Part shown: positions 12,485-22,818 of the stretch, one piece after another | Numbering within the stretch: the stretch's first letter is position 1 | Layout: each line of letters opens with the position of its first letter | Assembly (NCBI RefSeq): GCF_030867095.1 | Contig: NC_081824.1 | Location: forward strand, 143,187,433-143,251,432 | From: Alligator mississippiensis | Lineage: Eukaryota > Chordata > Crocodylia > Alligatoridae | Reading direction: 5' to 3' | Length of the DNA stretch: 64,000 nt | The notes under the pieces: model-generated | Databases searched by the model: none | Seen by the model: only the letters and a program-made list of their open reading frames with translations | Told to the model about the DNA's origin: nothing | Translations under genes and position numbers: made by a program

Positions 12485-12815
12485 ATACATGGGCGACTGG
12501 TGCCTCCTGAGTCAGGAGGGTCCCCACCGTGGCTGAGCAAGCTGACCAGGTAGGGGGGTTCCCCCATGGCTGATCGCACTGACCCAGAAGTGGCAGCGGC
12601 ATGCCGCTGGCACTTCCGGCCATACCGCTAGCACTTCTGGATGAGCAGAATCGGCCGTGGGGGGACTGCAGGGATCACTTCTCCTGGTGCCCCCACTCCC
12701 TGGCCGGTGCTCTCAAGGGGAGCACCAATGCTCTCGCCTGCCCCACCCTGCCCAGGAATGCTGGCTGTCAGGGGGTGCACCAGCACTCTCAGGGGGTACA
12801 CATGCACCCCTACAT
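12485..12815. repeat. GC-rich dispersed repeat, copy 1
   Basis: The left edge 'atgggcgactggtgcctcct' is identical, over 20 bases, to sequence at 43,587 in the window. Both copies end with a stretch rich in 'gtgcac..gcaccccc'. The interior differs strongly. This is probably a non-autonomous class II element or a SINE-like unit. The local open frames are unconvincing. Confidence 0.55.
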
Positions 12816-12972
12816 GTAACCACTAATGTCATGTTTTTTTAGGTTTTGATCTAATGTCTTGAGCACACAGTATGGTTCAGATTAAGGCTGTTTATTCTCT
12901 CATTCTGGGAGTAAGCTTGTTGAAGACAGGGGCAGAATTTATGTTATGGATGGAGAATGTGGTTTTGGTTTA

Positions 12973-13110
12973 TCATAGAATCATAGAGAAGTACATCTGG
13001 AAGGGACCTTGAGAGGTTATCTAGTCAAACCCCCTGCCTAAAGTAGGATCATCCCTATCCAAACTATCCTATACAAATCCATTGCATAACCTCTTAGCAA
13101 AACTACACAA
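12973..13110 (-). mobile_element. CR1 LINE 3' end fragment
   Basis: The sequence 'tcatagaatcatagag' is the reverse complement of the CR1 3' terminal octamer repeat. It is followed by 'ctggaagggaccttgagagg' and the 'aaccccctgcctaaagtagg' block, which matches CR1 3' untranslated sequence in antisense orientation. Only the 3' end is left, as is usual for 5'-truncated CR1 copies. Its subfamily differs from the copies at 31 and 58 kb. Confidence 0.8.
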
Positions 13111-13539
13111 ACTGATGCAAAACACAAGACATAATGTCCTAGATGACACCAAAAACTAAAGGGACTAATCACTGCTTTAATGACATTCAGTAACATGGTT
13201 ATATAATACACATACAAAGACCAAGCCATGTAGACCTCCTAAGTGACAGCCAACCATGTCATAATGCAGTTCCTTAACATGGTGAAATGTATTGCATGTA
13301 GACCCTTAGCATTTGGTTCTACTAAGTACCATATATGAACTGTTATGCACATAGAATGGGTTGGATGAGGCTTGGCAGTAAGTTTTGCAGGCACCAGCCA
13401 CTTTTCTACAATGACATTTCAACAAAATTAAAGCAGCTGCCATGGGGCAACAGGAGGAGGGAGAGTCAGGACAGTGCTTCAGTCACTCTTTGTCTTCTTG
13501 TTGCTTCTGGCCTTCAAATGTGACCCCTCCTTGCTATGG

Positions 13540-14514
13540 CATCTGACCTTGGCAGGCACAATCTTGTACAAACAGGATCATCAGTAGAATTTCCTGACCA
13601 CTACAGGGCAGAGGTTTGCCTTCCTATCTCCACAGCACCTGGTGTTGGGGGCCACGTTGCCTTGGTTCAAAGCATCTCACCATTTTGTCTTCCAGTTCCA
13701 TACCCCTCCTCCTCATCCTGACCCTTGGGGGCCTGGGGCTGCCTGTGGGGGATGAAGGCCACAGCCATGCTGTGGGATGTGGCACCCTCGCTTTGCTCCA
13801 TTTGGTGCCTCCACAGGAGCCATGTGAGAAAAGTGGCTCCCATGAGGCCCCCTGAGGCAGCCAGGCCTCCCTTTGCACTCCCCTTCTCTGGGACATGCTG
13901 TGGCACCCCTGATCCTGCATTTTACCTCCTCACAGTGTTTATTGCTGGAAATAGCTTAGCTTAAATAAGCAAGGGTGTGCATGGGGTGGGGGCAGGTGTT
14001 AGTTTGTGTCACACATGGGACTGCTCCTGTCCTTGCTGCCCTGAGGAAGGGATGGGGTGCTTGGCCATTGCCCAGCCTCAGGGACATGCACTGGGGCAGG
14101 GAAGGGAAAGAGGGGAGGAACAGCAGGGGTGGACACCCCTCCACCTTCTGGAGAGTGGAGCAGAATCAAGGCTGTCCTGAGGCTTGTGGGGTTCGGAGGG
14201 CAGAGGTTGAGGCTCATGCTCAACCCTCACCAGATCCTGCTCCTCTGCAGACCCCACAGTCAACTGCTTTCTCCTCCTCCTGTGCTTGCACCCTACATTC
14301 AAACAGAAGGTGCATGCTGTGTCTGATCCACACTTGGCCACCCAACTCCACCCCATCCTGCTTCCCCGACATGGCAGGCCAGATTCAGCGGTTGCACACT
14401 GCAGGCAAGAGAGCAAGTGGGGAGCTGGCCTTTGTACAAGCCCTGCTGCCGGTGGTCCTTGAACTTGCTGCTTCCCTCCCCCTGACAGCTGCAGGGCCCT
14501 AGGTAGAACTAGTG
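13540..14514. other. GC-rich intergenic block, no gene recognised
   Basis: About 1 kb of GC-rich sequence carries open frames in many reading frames (up to 175 codons) on both strands. High GC removes stop codons, so this is expected. I see no splice-bounded exon with convincing composition, and no terminal repeats. It ends at the target duplication of the first solo LTR. Confidence 0.35.
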
Positions 14515-14519
14515 CATGG

Positions 14520-15171
14520 TGTCACAACCCAAGGGTGTGATTTTTTGTTTGTGTGTGACTCGGCACTGCTAAATTATTTTCCCGCCGTTTGTAGCTTTCT
14601 TTGCAGGGTGCATTTCTTCGTTGCAGCACAGAAATGCACGTTGGAAGGAGTTCCTGCCATTTGTATTTAAATTTGTGCCCCACTATTGGTCAGTTCTAAA
14701 TTATTCCTATGTGGCGGCTAGCGATTGGCTTGCTAGCCGTATAAGAGGCTTGAGTGGTTTCCGCCCAAGTCGGAGAACTTTGAGCACGCTGCAAAGTGCC
14801 TCTAAAGAGATTTGACTTGCGGCTAGCTGATTGATAGACTGATCACCTATTGATTCTTCTCCCCATCGCTGAATGATCCCTCGATGTACGCTTTCCCTGC
14901 GCGCAAAAGTTCCACGGAGCCTCGACAACTTCGTGTGAGTGAATTGTGAGTTCTGTCCGAGTCCTAAAACTAGGATTTATGCAAAGTATTCCTGGAAACG
15001 TTCCAGCCTACACCGCGACTATCATTGGTGTAAGTAAATAATCTTAAACAACCATTAAGCGTCCGTGCCTAATTCTAGTGCGCCGCCTGCCTTCCCTGAC
15101 CCGGCGTGTCCGGGCTGCTGGCCACAGCCTGCGGTGCGCAAAAGGGCCTCGGATCGTTCCCGGCCCGCACA
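14520..15171 (+). mobile_element. Solo LTR of an endogenous retrovirus, copy A (652 bp)
   Basis: The element starts TGTCACAACCC and ends CCCGCACA, the TG...CA ends of a retroviral LTR. It is flanked by a perfect 5-bp target duplication CATGG (14,515-14,519 and 15,172-15,176). A CCAAT-like 'gattggc' and a TATA-like TATAAGAG at 14,740 lie in promoter-like order, and an AATAAT-type poly(A) signal lies further down. No gag, pol or env sequence is adjacent, so this is a solo LTR left by recombination. It is about 360 bp shorter than copy B because it lacks most of the internal tandem hairpin units and part of the upstream region. Confidence 0.9.
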
Positions 15172-15176
15172 CATGG

Positions 15177-15976
15177 GTCCCCCCGGTAATGGCCTCAACC
15201 CACCCTCCACCTTGTGACATCACTGGGGCCAGGGGAACACACATTGTCTTTTAACCTCCTGTACCTCATTCTTGCTCCAGGGATTTATCCAGGGATAACA
15301 GAAGTGGATGACTGCATGCTTGCACTTTGTCCCAGGATAAAAGTTTATCCAGGGATAAATGCAACATCTGTCTGTAGCCACATAGTTCCCTGGCCTGTTT
15401 GCAGGCTCAGTTGTAGCAATAGATGCAGCTCCCCTGAAATATGAATGTGCTGTGGATTTATCATTCAAGTGAGGTTGCTGATTTGCATCAAGCATCCAGC
15501 TTTTTAGGGCAGGAAAAGGCTATCTTAGTATTGAAAAGGCTCGTCTGTGCCATCAATGCTAGGACAATTTCGAGAGTCTGTACCATGGAGCTAGTCCTTT
15601 CTATTTAAAATAGATAATTATAGGCTCATTTACACCCTGCATATGAAAACCTAGACAGAAGAACTTGAAAAATAAGAAATATCTATGGGACTGACAAAAC
15701 CCTTGTTGAATATCTGCTGCAGTTATGCTATTAAAATAAGCTCAGCTTGTAAGGATGGAAATAAAATTTAGGCAAAATGCCACAGTCTTCACTAAATCTC
15801 TTGAGCCCAGATTGACAAAGAGATGTGGACATCCAACTTCTAGAGTAGAATTTGGGACCCTGTGTTAGGTGCCTAAGTCAGGGCAGATTTAAGTACCTTG
15901 GAATGGCATTTCCAAGAGCCTGCAGCCAAAGGGACCTAACCCAACTAGGCAATAGTAAATAGTGAAAGGGACAGTA
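15177..15976. other. Spacer between the two solo LTRs
   Basis: About 800 bases with no retroviral coding remnant that I can see. It has a short repeated motif 'tttatccagggata' near 15,285 and 15,348, and a 'ttaggtgcctaa' block near 15,866 shared with 2.7 kb. The LTRs on each side have their own separate target duplications, so this is host DNA between two independent insertions, not an internal viral region. Confidence 0.6.
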
Positions 15977-15981
15977 GAGAG

Positions 15982-16996
15982 TGTGCGGGCCGGGCCCCGA
16001 TCCTGCCGCCAAGTGTGAGTCGGGGGGGGGGCGATCCGTGGCCCGTCTTTGCGCATGCGGGCTGTGGCCAGCAGCCCAGGCATGCGGGGTCGGAGAAAAC
16101 CGGTGGCGAGCTAGAATTAGTCACAAACACGTAGTGGTTGATTAAAAGATTATTTACTTACACCCAAAGATGGTAGTGGTGTAGGCTGGACAGCTTTCCA
16201 GGTGCAGATCCGCTTAAATCCTTGTTGGAGGACCACGACAAATTCTTTCCCACGGAGTTGTTTAGGCTCCGCGGGTTCAGCAATTCTTTCCCACGGAGTT
16301 GTCGAAGCTCCGTGGGCCGTCTGGTTCCCAGGCCCCAGAGTTGTTTAAGCTCCGTGGGTTCGAAAATTGGGTTCGGTTCCCTGGTCCCCCGGAGTTGTTA
16401 AGACTCCGTGGGTTCGAAAATTGGGTTTACAGGAAAGGGATACGTCTTGGATTGTGCTCGGCGACGGGGAGAGGCTAGAGGCGGTTCGTTCTTTTGTTCC
16501 CCCCTCCAGAGTTGTTAAAGCTCCGTGGGTTCGGTTATTAAGCCTCTGTTGCCTGCTTAAGAGAGGCGCATTGGGTCCGCAAGGGTCCACATCACTTAGA
16601 GATCTTCACACAGCGCGAAGTCTCCTCCTCCTGGCGAGTTCTGTATCTCTCCAGTTTTCCTCTCTCTCCGGCTTGGGCGGAAGCTACCCAAGCCTTTTGT
16701 ACGGCTAGCAAGCCAATAGCTAGCCGCCACGTATACCTACATTTAGAACCGGCCAATAATGTGGTGCGAATCTAAATACAAATGGCGGGAACTCCTTTGC
16801 AACGTGCATCACTAGTATGCAGCAAAGAAATGCACCCTGCAAAGAAGCGACAAAACGGCGGGAAAGCCTTTTGCACCCGGAGCTCCCCTCCACAGCAGAG
16901 AACTCCACCATGCAAAGAAACTATAATTTGGCGGGAAAAATAATTTAGCGGTGCCGAAGCACACACAAACAAAAACCACAACTTTGGGTTGTGACA
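15982..16996 (-). mobile_element. Solo LTR of the same retrovirus family, copy B (1,015 bp, inverted)
   Basis: Read on the minus strand it begins TGTCACAACCCAAAG and ends GCCCGCACA, the same termini as copy A. Perfect 5-bp duplications GAGAG flank it (15,977-15,981 and 16,997-17,001). Shared landmarks with copy A include the 'ggcggctagc' and 'ttggcttgctagccgta' segments, a TATA-like TACAAAAG at 16,694-16,701, and the 'gtaagtaaataatctt' region near the 3' end. It contains five hairpin units absent or reduced in copy A. No internal retroviral genes remain. A 5-bp duplication argues against ERVK-type elements but does not fix the class. Confidence 0.92.
16250..16531 (-). repeat. Five tandem hairpin units inside LTR copy B
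   Basis: A unit of the form CCACGGAGTTGT..AGCTCCGTGGG appears at about 16,250, 16,291, 16,334, 16,388 and 16,506. Each unit is itself an inverted repeat, since CACGGAG pairs with CTCCGTG around a short loop. Copy A has only one degenerate unit (near 14,912). The units lie downstream of the TATA-like box, so they would be in the transcribed part of the LTR. Confidence 0.8.
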
Positions 16997-17299
16997 GAGA
17001 GTAGGAAATTCCATCTTTTTCCAGAGTTAAGCAGGCCTGAGTTACACAATGTATGTGAGATTAGGTTTTACAGTTTAAAGGCCTCTCCTGGACTTAAATC
17101 TATCCTCTGGGTGGAAAGATAGTCTCACTCTCTTCCTTTACAAGGGGCTGCTGGTGCCACCCAGGGAAAGGTGGGATCCAGGCCCTCCTCAGTCTGAGGT
17201 GTTTGAGAACCTTCTAGGATAGTTCCCTAAACTGGGCTACTGGGTAGCAAGCTATCTGAGTGTCATTGAGGCTGAGAGAGACAGAGATCATAAAAGGAA

Positions 17300-17705
17300 A
17301 AGTGACAGCATTCCAGTGATTAGAATATTTACCCAAGAACAGAAAGACCTTGGTCCCAGTTCCTTGCTCCCAAGTCTGCTTATGTATTTTGCATTAGTCA
17401 CTGGATAAAATACAGAAGCACCCCTGGAAGCAGGAACTAGGACCCACATCTTCCTCTTCCTAGCTCAGTGCCCTCATTTCTGGGTTACTGAATCATGCTC
17501 TCTCTGGTCCCAGGAATCTTGTATTTTTCACTGCAGAGAGGCATGCCCTTCAACAGGAGTGATGGAGAGTGTTCTGCACTGCCCCAGCTTTCCACAGCTT
17601 GATGGCTGGGAACCCATCACACACAAAGTTTGAATCTATCAGGCTGAAGAGGGCCTAGAACCTACATCTTTTAATTTCTGAGCAAGTGTTCTGTCTACTA
17701 AACTA
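17300..17705. mobile_element. Element bounded by inverted tRNA-like heads (tentative)
   Basis: The left end has 'cagtgattagaatatttacc' followed by a degenerate B-box-like 'ggtcccagttcc'. The right end read on the minus strand gives 'agacagaacacttgctcag' followed by a clear B box, 'ggttctaggcc'. So two pol III-like heads face each other about 350 bases apart. This may be two SINE copies in opposite orientation, or one foldback element. Confidence 0.38.
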
Positions 17706-17839
17706 TTATTTTCAAGAGGGGTAGTACCACCAGCTGTTTCTTCTCTGGCTGTGACTTTGGATGAATGTGGTCATGGTGGTTGTGACTTGTGCTGGGCTCA
17801 ATGCTTTCAGTTTGTGTGTCTAGATAAGACACTTAATAC

Positions 17840-18055
17840 GCTTTGGACTAATTCTACTGCACATTAGCGCAGCTGGCATAAACCGTGCTAATGCACAGTA
17901 GACTTAGTCTAATGCATATTAATGTTACAAAAAAAGCATTCATCTGCACTAATTCACAGTAGCACCGATTATGGCACATTTAGTACCTGTCATTACAGGT
18001 ACTAAACAATGCACCGTAATTATGTTGCATAATGAGCATGTAGATGAGCCTAGTG
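17840..18055. mobile_element. Palindrome-rich MITE
   Basis: The stretch holds two nested hairpins. An inverted repeat near 17,846-17,912 pairs 'actaattctactgcacatta' with its complement (about 19 of 22 bases). Near 17,977-18,007 'tttagtacctgt' is followed by a 4-base loop and its exact complement 'acaggtactaaa'. The right edge 'gcatgtagatgagcc' resembles the ends of the elements at 35.68 kb and 42.12 kb. The left end is not certain. Confidence 0.55.
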
Positions 18056-18319
18056 TGTATTAAACATTCTCAGAGCACATCTACCACATCAGGTTCTTCT
18101 GGAGACTTGTCAGCAGGGACGCTTGGTTTGTAAATCACAAATAATTTTAGGCATGAGATGGATGCTAAAATGCTAAGCCCTGCCAAGTTGATGGAAGTTC
18201 TGGGAACATACAGTGCTAGTCCTCTGAATGTCTAGAAAACTTTATTGGCAAAAACTTAATCAGTTGAACGGGGTTTTTTAAATGAACCTCTTGAATTTAA
18301 ATTCTGTCTTTAGGTGCTG

Positions 18320-18480
18320 AAGTTCTTTTGTAGATCTGGGCCTTAGCCTCTCTGGGCCCCAGTTTGCCATCTGTATTGTGGGAATAATGCATATACTTTA
18401 TGGTTTTGCTTGCTGGGTCTTTACTAATACATGTAGAACTTACAATTTGGAAGACTTGGTGCTATAGAAATATTACAAAA
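18320..18480 (+). mobile_element. MIR-type SINE 3' portion
   Basis: The run 'cctctctgggccccagtttg' followed by 'ccatctgtattgtgggaata' matches the 3' half of MIR in sense orientation. The core box upstream is degraded. Ends are approximate. Confidence 0.5.
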
Positions 18481-20442
18481 ACAAAAAGTGGACTGGGTAT
18501 ATGCATGCATTTTTGGTGGGAAAAGAACTTGAAGCAGAACAGATGCAAGACTAAAAATAATTCACTGCTGAAGTGTAGAGGTTTTTGTGATGACCGTTGT
18601 ATTTCCTTTTTCTTATTTTTTTTTCTAAAACTCCAATAGGAGAAGCTAAAGTCCTCTGAGCAGATGCATTGATCTATGAGAGCTCTCCATCAAACAGTTG
18701 CCTCCTGTTATGACGTAAATTGTGTACGCATGTCCTCCCATTGGATGTAATGATTATTCAGTCTGCAAGCCTTAAGGATAATTTTATTGTGAAATGGCTT
18801 TCTAGGCTTTCGAGTTTGATGATATTAGCCTAAGAGTTTCTAAGGAAGAGTCCAGGGCTCAAGATGAATAAGACTGATGGCAACTGACAAAGTAATGAGT
18901 ACTGACTTGGAACAAAGTATACAAACCTATGACATTTTAGCATTCCCATTTCTAAACACCTACTATTTATTTTCCTTGATGGTGCTTTTCACAGGGATTG
19001 GAGATTGCAATTGTTTCAAGGGTATTAGTGTATAAATATGTTCAAAACACTAACTTTGAGGACAGAGTTGGTTGTTAGGCTGTTGCACTAGTCTCTCCAT
19101 CACTGCAAACCTATGTTTGAAACCAGTCTGTAGGTTACTTATTTTGATCTAAATGATAAAAAGGTTTCTAGATGATGCACACTTATGCTAGTAATACAGT
19201 AAGATCCTTGCAGTAAATTATTCAAAAAGAATTAAGCTAATCAGTAGCCTACCAAATTACTTTCCCAACTCCTTTCTTCTCCCCATCCCCCCACAAAAAT
19301 GCAAACTTATACTCTCTGTCCTTCATTGTTTTGAGAAGCATATGTCCAGTCCTCTCCAAAACCTCCTACTAATGTGCCAAGCCCAAAGGGGAAGATGGGT
19401 GAACTCCAAAGTCCTGGAGCTCTCAAGGAGAACACCTGGATAACAGTCTCCTCTCTCTCGCCTAGTGTCTTCTAGTGCCCAGGTGCTTCTTCTGATCCCA
19501 GCTGTGGCATGAGCACAGGGAGGAAAGAGTCTCTCCAAATAGCCTGGTCGCAGGCCATCTAGGGCTCAGTAGGTCATAACCAACACTTTCAACTCTACAG
19601 GGGCACTAATGAGCTGTCATCAAGATACTCTGCTCAGCAGGCAAGACATTACATTCTTGCTTTAGTCTCCAAATGGTTATAAATATGACCTTAGCAATTT
19701 CAGTACAGTTCCTGAATGCTTTCAACCTGACAAAACCATTGCATAGCTCAGCACAACTAGGAGCCTCTATGAATGGAGAAGCCACTGAAATGGAAGGGGA
19801 AGTCCAGAATATGGAGACAAAAAGTATTTGGTTATCAAGTCCATTTCCTTGAAGTGATGCAATGTATTCCTTATACAAGTGTTTTTATACATTTCTAGTG
19901 AAAAACAGATAAAGATGAAAGCACTTCTTAGGGATGCAGTTAAAAGTGAAATGCAAGAAAACACTAAAACTTGAAGTAACCCTACAGTTCTTAAAGCCCT
20001 CATTAAGCACAACTCCTGTTGTCTTAATTCAAGTAACTTTCCATTGATTTTAGAGGGCATGTTCCCAGTATGGGGCCATCTGGATTGCCCCAAGTGGGCT
20101 TCAGGGGCTTTTAGTAAAAATTTGTTCTCATAAACTTTCTTTTTACTCTGTGAATGTATACCAGTGTTCAGAATTCACAAATGATGCTTCTAATCATATG
20201 TGATATCAATATACAACAATTTGTGTGCAATGCAGAATATTCTGATCTCCCTGACACTAAGGGATGCATTTTGATGCATCTCTATCATCCACAACACTAC
20301 TAGGAGCAAAGGACAACAATGATCCTCTTGGTAGTAGTTCAAATTAGGCTTGTGTGACTTTCTAATTTAATGTTATCTATAAAAGTGGCAAGTTTCTAAG
20401 TGTTTGTAGAACCCTCACTAAAGCTTTGGACCAAATTTTTAG
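18481..20442. other. Non-coding stretch with diverged repeats
   Basis: No supported exon. Around 19.3-19.7 kb the phrase 'gggctcagtaggtcataacc' and its surroundings look like the 3' region of an old LINE or Penelope-like repeat, but I cannot assign it. An acceptor-like tract before 18,641 (a long T run ending CCAATAG) leads to frames with early stops. A 27-base open piece after 'gcttttcacag' (19,003 onward) is too short to support alone. Confidence 0.3.
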
Positions 20443-20468
20443 AAATGAAGGACTACTGGAAAAGAAAG
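20443..20468 (+). CDS. Candidate exon 1 of plus-strand chain (26 nt)
   Basis: 'caaatttttag' precedes 26 bases ending at AAAG|gtaatt. With one leading base it reads NEGLLEKK and leaves phase 1, which fits the next exon. It is very short, so its support comes only from the phase chain. An upstream exon ending in phase 2 would be needed and was not found. Confidence 0.28.
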
Positions 20469-20709
20469 GTAATTTTTTCTCAAAAACAAAATGCCTAGCT
20501 TAAGAAAAGGGTTAATTGGATATTCAAGTCAGGATTTAACCTTAACTCACATTGCCTAATCAATTTGTCATTCTTGATAGCTGGAAGTGGCTTTTCAAGA
20601 TTTATTAATGTTATAGAAAGTGATTATTATGCAACGTCCTGTGATGTTTCACACTTAATCTTCCAAAAGTGGGAAAACTATAGTTTGCTTTCTTTTTTTT
20701 TTGTAACAG

Positions 20710-20749
20710 ATGGTAAATTCTCTCATTCAGAACAACAACAAGTTAGCAG
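20710..20749 (+). CDS. Candidate exon 2 of plus-strand chain (40 nt)
   Basis: A very strong acceptor (a run of Ts ending GTAACAG) and a donor GCAG|gttagt bound 40 bases. With two leading bases the frame reads GKFSHSEQQQVS and leaves phase 2, matching the following exon at 22,223. Frame 0 is also open. The string is polar and glutamine-rich, compatible with a coiled-coil tail. Confidence 0.38.
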
Positions 20750-21080
20750 GTTAGTAATGATGCTCTTGAAACATTGCTAAATATGCATAGAGGGCAGTGC
20801 TTTCCTAAATACTAGGAAGTTCCTTGCTGAAAGTTCAGTAAAACTATTTGAAATTATGCTCACCTCTCCTGTCAAAACAGAAAGGCTTTTTAGAAGACCT
20901 AGTGGGGAATGTATGGCTCAACTTTCTTTTAATTTTAAAATGACTGCACATTTTACAAAATGCGATATACATAGAAATGCACTTGTGACTTCTAACAATA
21001 TACGTTAAAACAATTTGACAGGAGATTCTTTAATTCCATGGGTATGGCTTCAATATAGCAGCACTGTGCTAAGGATTTAC

Positions 21081-21257
21081 CTGTTAGTGAGTGTCCCATG
21101 ACCCAGGAACATTTCTTGTGGCCCATCTGCTCTTTTCAGAATGGAAGTGCTGCCACTTTCACAGTAATGCTTCCCTGCAGCATTTGGCAGTTCCTTCTTT
21201 TTCCCTTTGTCCTCTGCTGCCAATAGGTTTTCCACTGTTGCTGGCTTCATGAATAAG
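21081..21257 (-). CDS. Candidate minus-strand exon, unknown protein
   Basis: On the minus strand an acceptor 'cttttgttttaag' and a donor ACAG|gtaaat bound 177 bases with 58 open codons. The peptide is hydrophilic and coding-like, for example KPATVENLLAAEDKGKKKEL. It leads in at phase 2 and leaves at phase 2. It lies antisense to the intron between two plus-strand candidate exons and beyond the stop of the main minus-strand gene. It could be an alternative 3' exon of that gene (the phase matches a skip from the 26,838-27,068 exon), part of another gene, or chance. Confidence 0.32.
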
Positions 21258-22222
21258 CTTAAAACAAAAGTGAGCTTAGCTCCTGATTGCACAGCTAAAC
21301 GGTGCTCTGGGACTGAAGAACCAAAACTTATCAGAAAGGAAGGACAGCATGGTCAGTGAGAATGGGCAAGAGAAGCGCATCAGGAAAGGTAAATTACAGG
21401 GCTGTGGAATTATAGGGAGCAAAAAAGAGTGAACAAGTAAAGGATGAAAATATATGAAGAAGAGAAGTTGAGTTAGGAATGATGGAGAGAAAACACTTGT
21501 GGAAGAGAACAAAGGAAGAAAAAATAAAACAGGATATTAACTTTCTGACTAAAATAAGTAGTGTTAATCATGTTGAATTAGTCTACACCCATCAAGAATG
21601 CAAATGGCTTTGCAGTTTTGTACATACAAAGAAATTGTTGCACTTCTTTGGTTCTTTTGGTTCTGGATAAGAAAACTAACTAGGTTGCATGCTGTACTTT
21701 CCTCTTGGAGAAAAACAACAATTGAAAGTTTTGGCTTTTAGAATCTTAAGTTTTTAGTGCCACAGGCATAGACATTTATTTAATATAACTTAAACTTGCA
21801 ACAGCTATTGTAAGCCTGTACACTTATTAGCACTCAACTATTGCTGATTTTTAAAATTGCTTTCAAAGGAAAAATGACTTGACCTGAAGGTTTCCCACAG
21901 TTCTAATTATTGATTGTTTTAATTTTCAGGTGACATTTAAGGGTGTAGTGGAAAGGAGATACCTTTTTTAAAAATTTGTAAGTACCAAAGTCTGTGTTCT
22001 TATTTTAATGGATAATAATTGGGACATGAGTAAAACCTTCCTTATGTGAATCTGATTCTCTTGTGAAAAATGAAAAAAGTTTCAAGTGCTGATGGCATCT
22101 ACATAAATCTTTCCTTTTCTAGAACAATATTTACAATCTCAAAAGTAACAGTAATTGTTACAGAATCTTTGCTGGTAACTGTCTAATATCAATTTGCTTT
22201 AGGGGGACTTTCCTCTTCCCAG

Positions 22223-22251
22223 TACTACTGCAGAGTATTCAGCATATCAAA
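22223..22251 (+). CDS. Candidate exon 3 of plus-strand chain (29 nt)
   Basis: The acceptor 'gactttcctcttcccag' is strong. Twenty-nine bases read TTAEYSAYQ with one leading and one trailing base, ending CAAA|gtaatc. The incoming phase (2) and outgoing phase (1) match its neighbours. Confidence 0.4.
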
Positions 22252-22567
22252 GTAATCTGCATTACAATGCTCTGTGTTAATGGAGACAGATACTTCAAAA
22301 CAAGGCAACATGTTAATAGTCCCACCCATATAACTCTTGGGCCCAGCAATTAGTAGACCACTTTTATTAGTGGCTAAGTGTAGAAAATATACCATCAGAT
22401 CTTCTTTGCAACCTTTGTTCTACATTTTAAGCACACTAAACTCTGTAAGAATTTCTAATCCCTTTTGAAAACTTACCTACTTGTAGTAAATTTTTTGCAT
22501 GAAATTTTCCCTTTCTTGGCAACTGGCAAAAAATGTAATTTGTTTTCATCATTCTTTTTTCTTTTAG

Positions 22568-22579
22568 ATCTGAATAAAG
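22568..22579 (+). CDS. Candidate 12-nt microexon of plus-strand chain
   Basis: Twelve bases between an excellent acceptor (TCATTCTTTTTTCTTTTAG) and a donor AAAG|gttagg. In frame it contributes about four residues (LNK plus shared codons), and its phases fit both neighbours. Microexons this short can arise by chance. Without it the flanking exons would also join in frame. Confidence 0.3.
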
Positions 22580-22738
22580 GTTAGGCGATTTTCTTCACTA
22601 GCCATAGATCAGATTTACAACAATTTGTTCTGGATTCCCTTTGCTGTATTTTTAGTATTAAAAATGGCATGGTTCAGAAATCAGACTAGTTATCTTGAGG
22701 TAGAATAATGCTAAATCTTGGTGAAATCTTTTCTGTAG

Positions 22739-22818
22739 TTGAACTGGATCAGACACATCAATTGAAACTTGAAAGCCTGGTGACAAGCCATGAAGAACAG
22801 CTCAGAACTGAAGACTAA
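22739..22818 (+). CDS. Terminal exon of plus-strand chain, coiled-coil-like tail
   Basis: An acceptor 'aaatcttttctgtag' leads to 25 codons and a TAA stop. The peptide ELDQTHQLKLESLVTSHEEQ continues with LRTED and has the charged, heptad-like pattern of an alpha-helical coiled coil. Joined to the preceding exons it gives an in-frame tail. This is the best-looking exon of the chain. The gene would converge on the minus-strand gene, whose stop lies 1.6 kb downstream. I do not recognise the protein. Confidence 0.5.

Noticed and set aside
13975..14502. 175-codon open frame upstream of LTR copy A
   Set aside because: Overlapping long frames on both strands show a base-composition effect; no gene signals.
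14520..16996. A single provirus with inverted LTRs
   Set aside because: Each LTR has its own perfect and different 5-bp duplication, and no retroviral genes lie between them.
21295..21388. Plus-strand exon-like frame after 'gattgcacag'
   Set aside because: Open for 31 codons with a donor-like GGAAAG|gtaaat, but its phase 0 start does not fit the neighbouring exons and the frame needed has an immediate stop.
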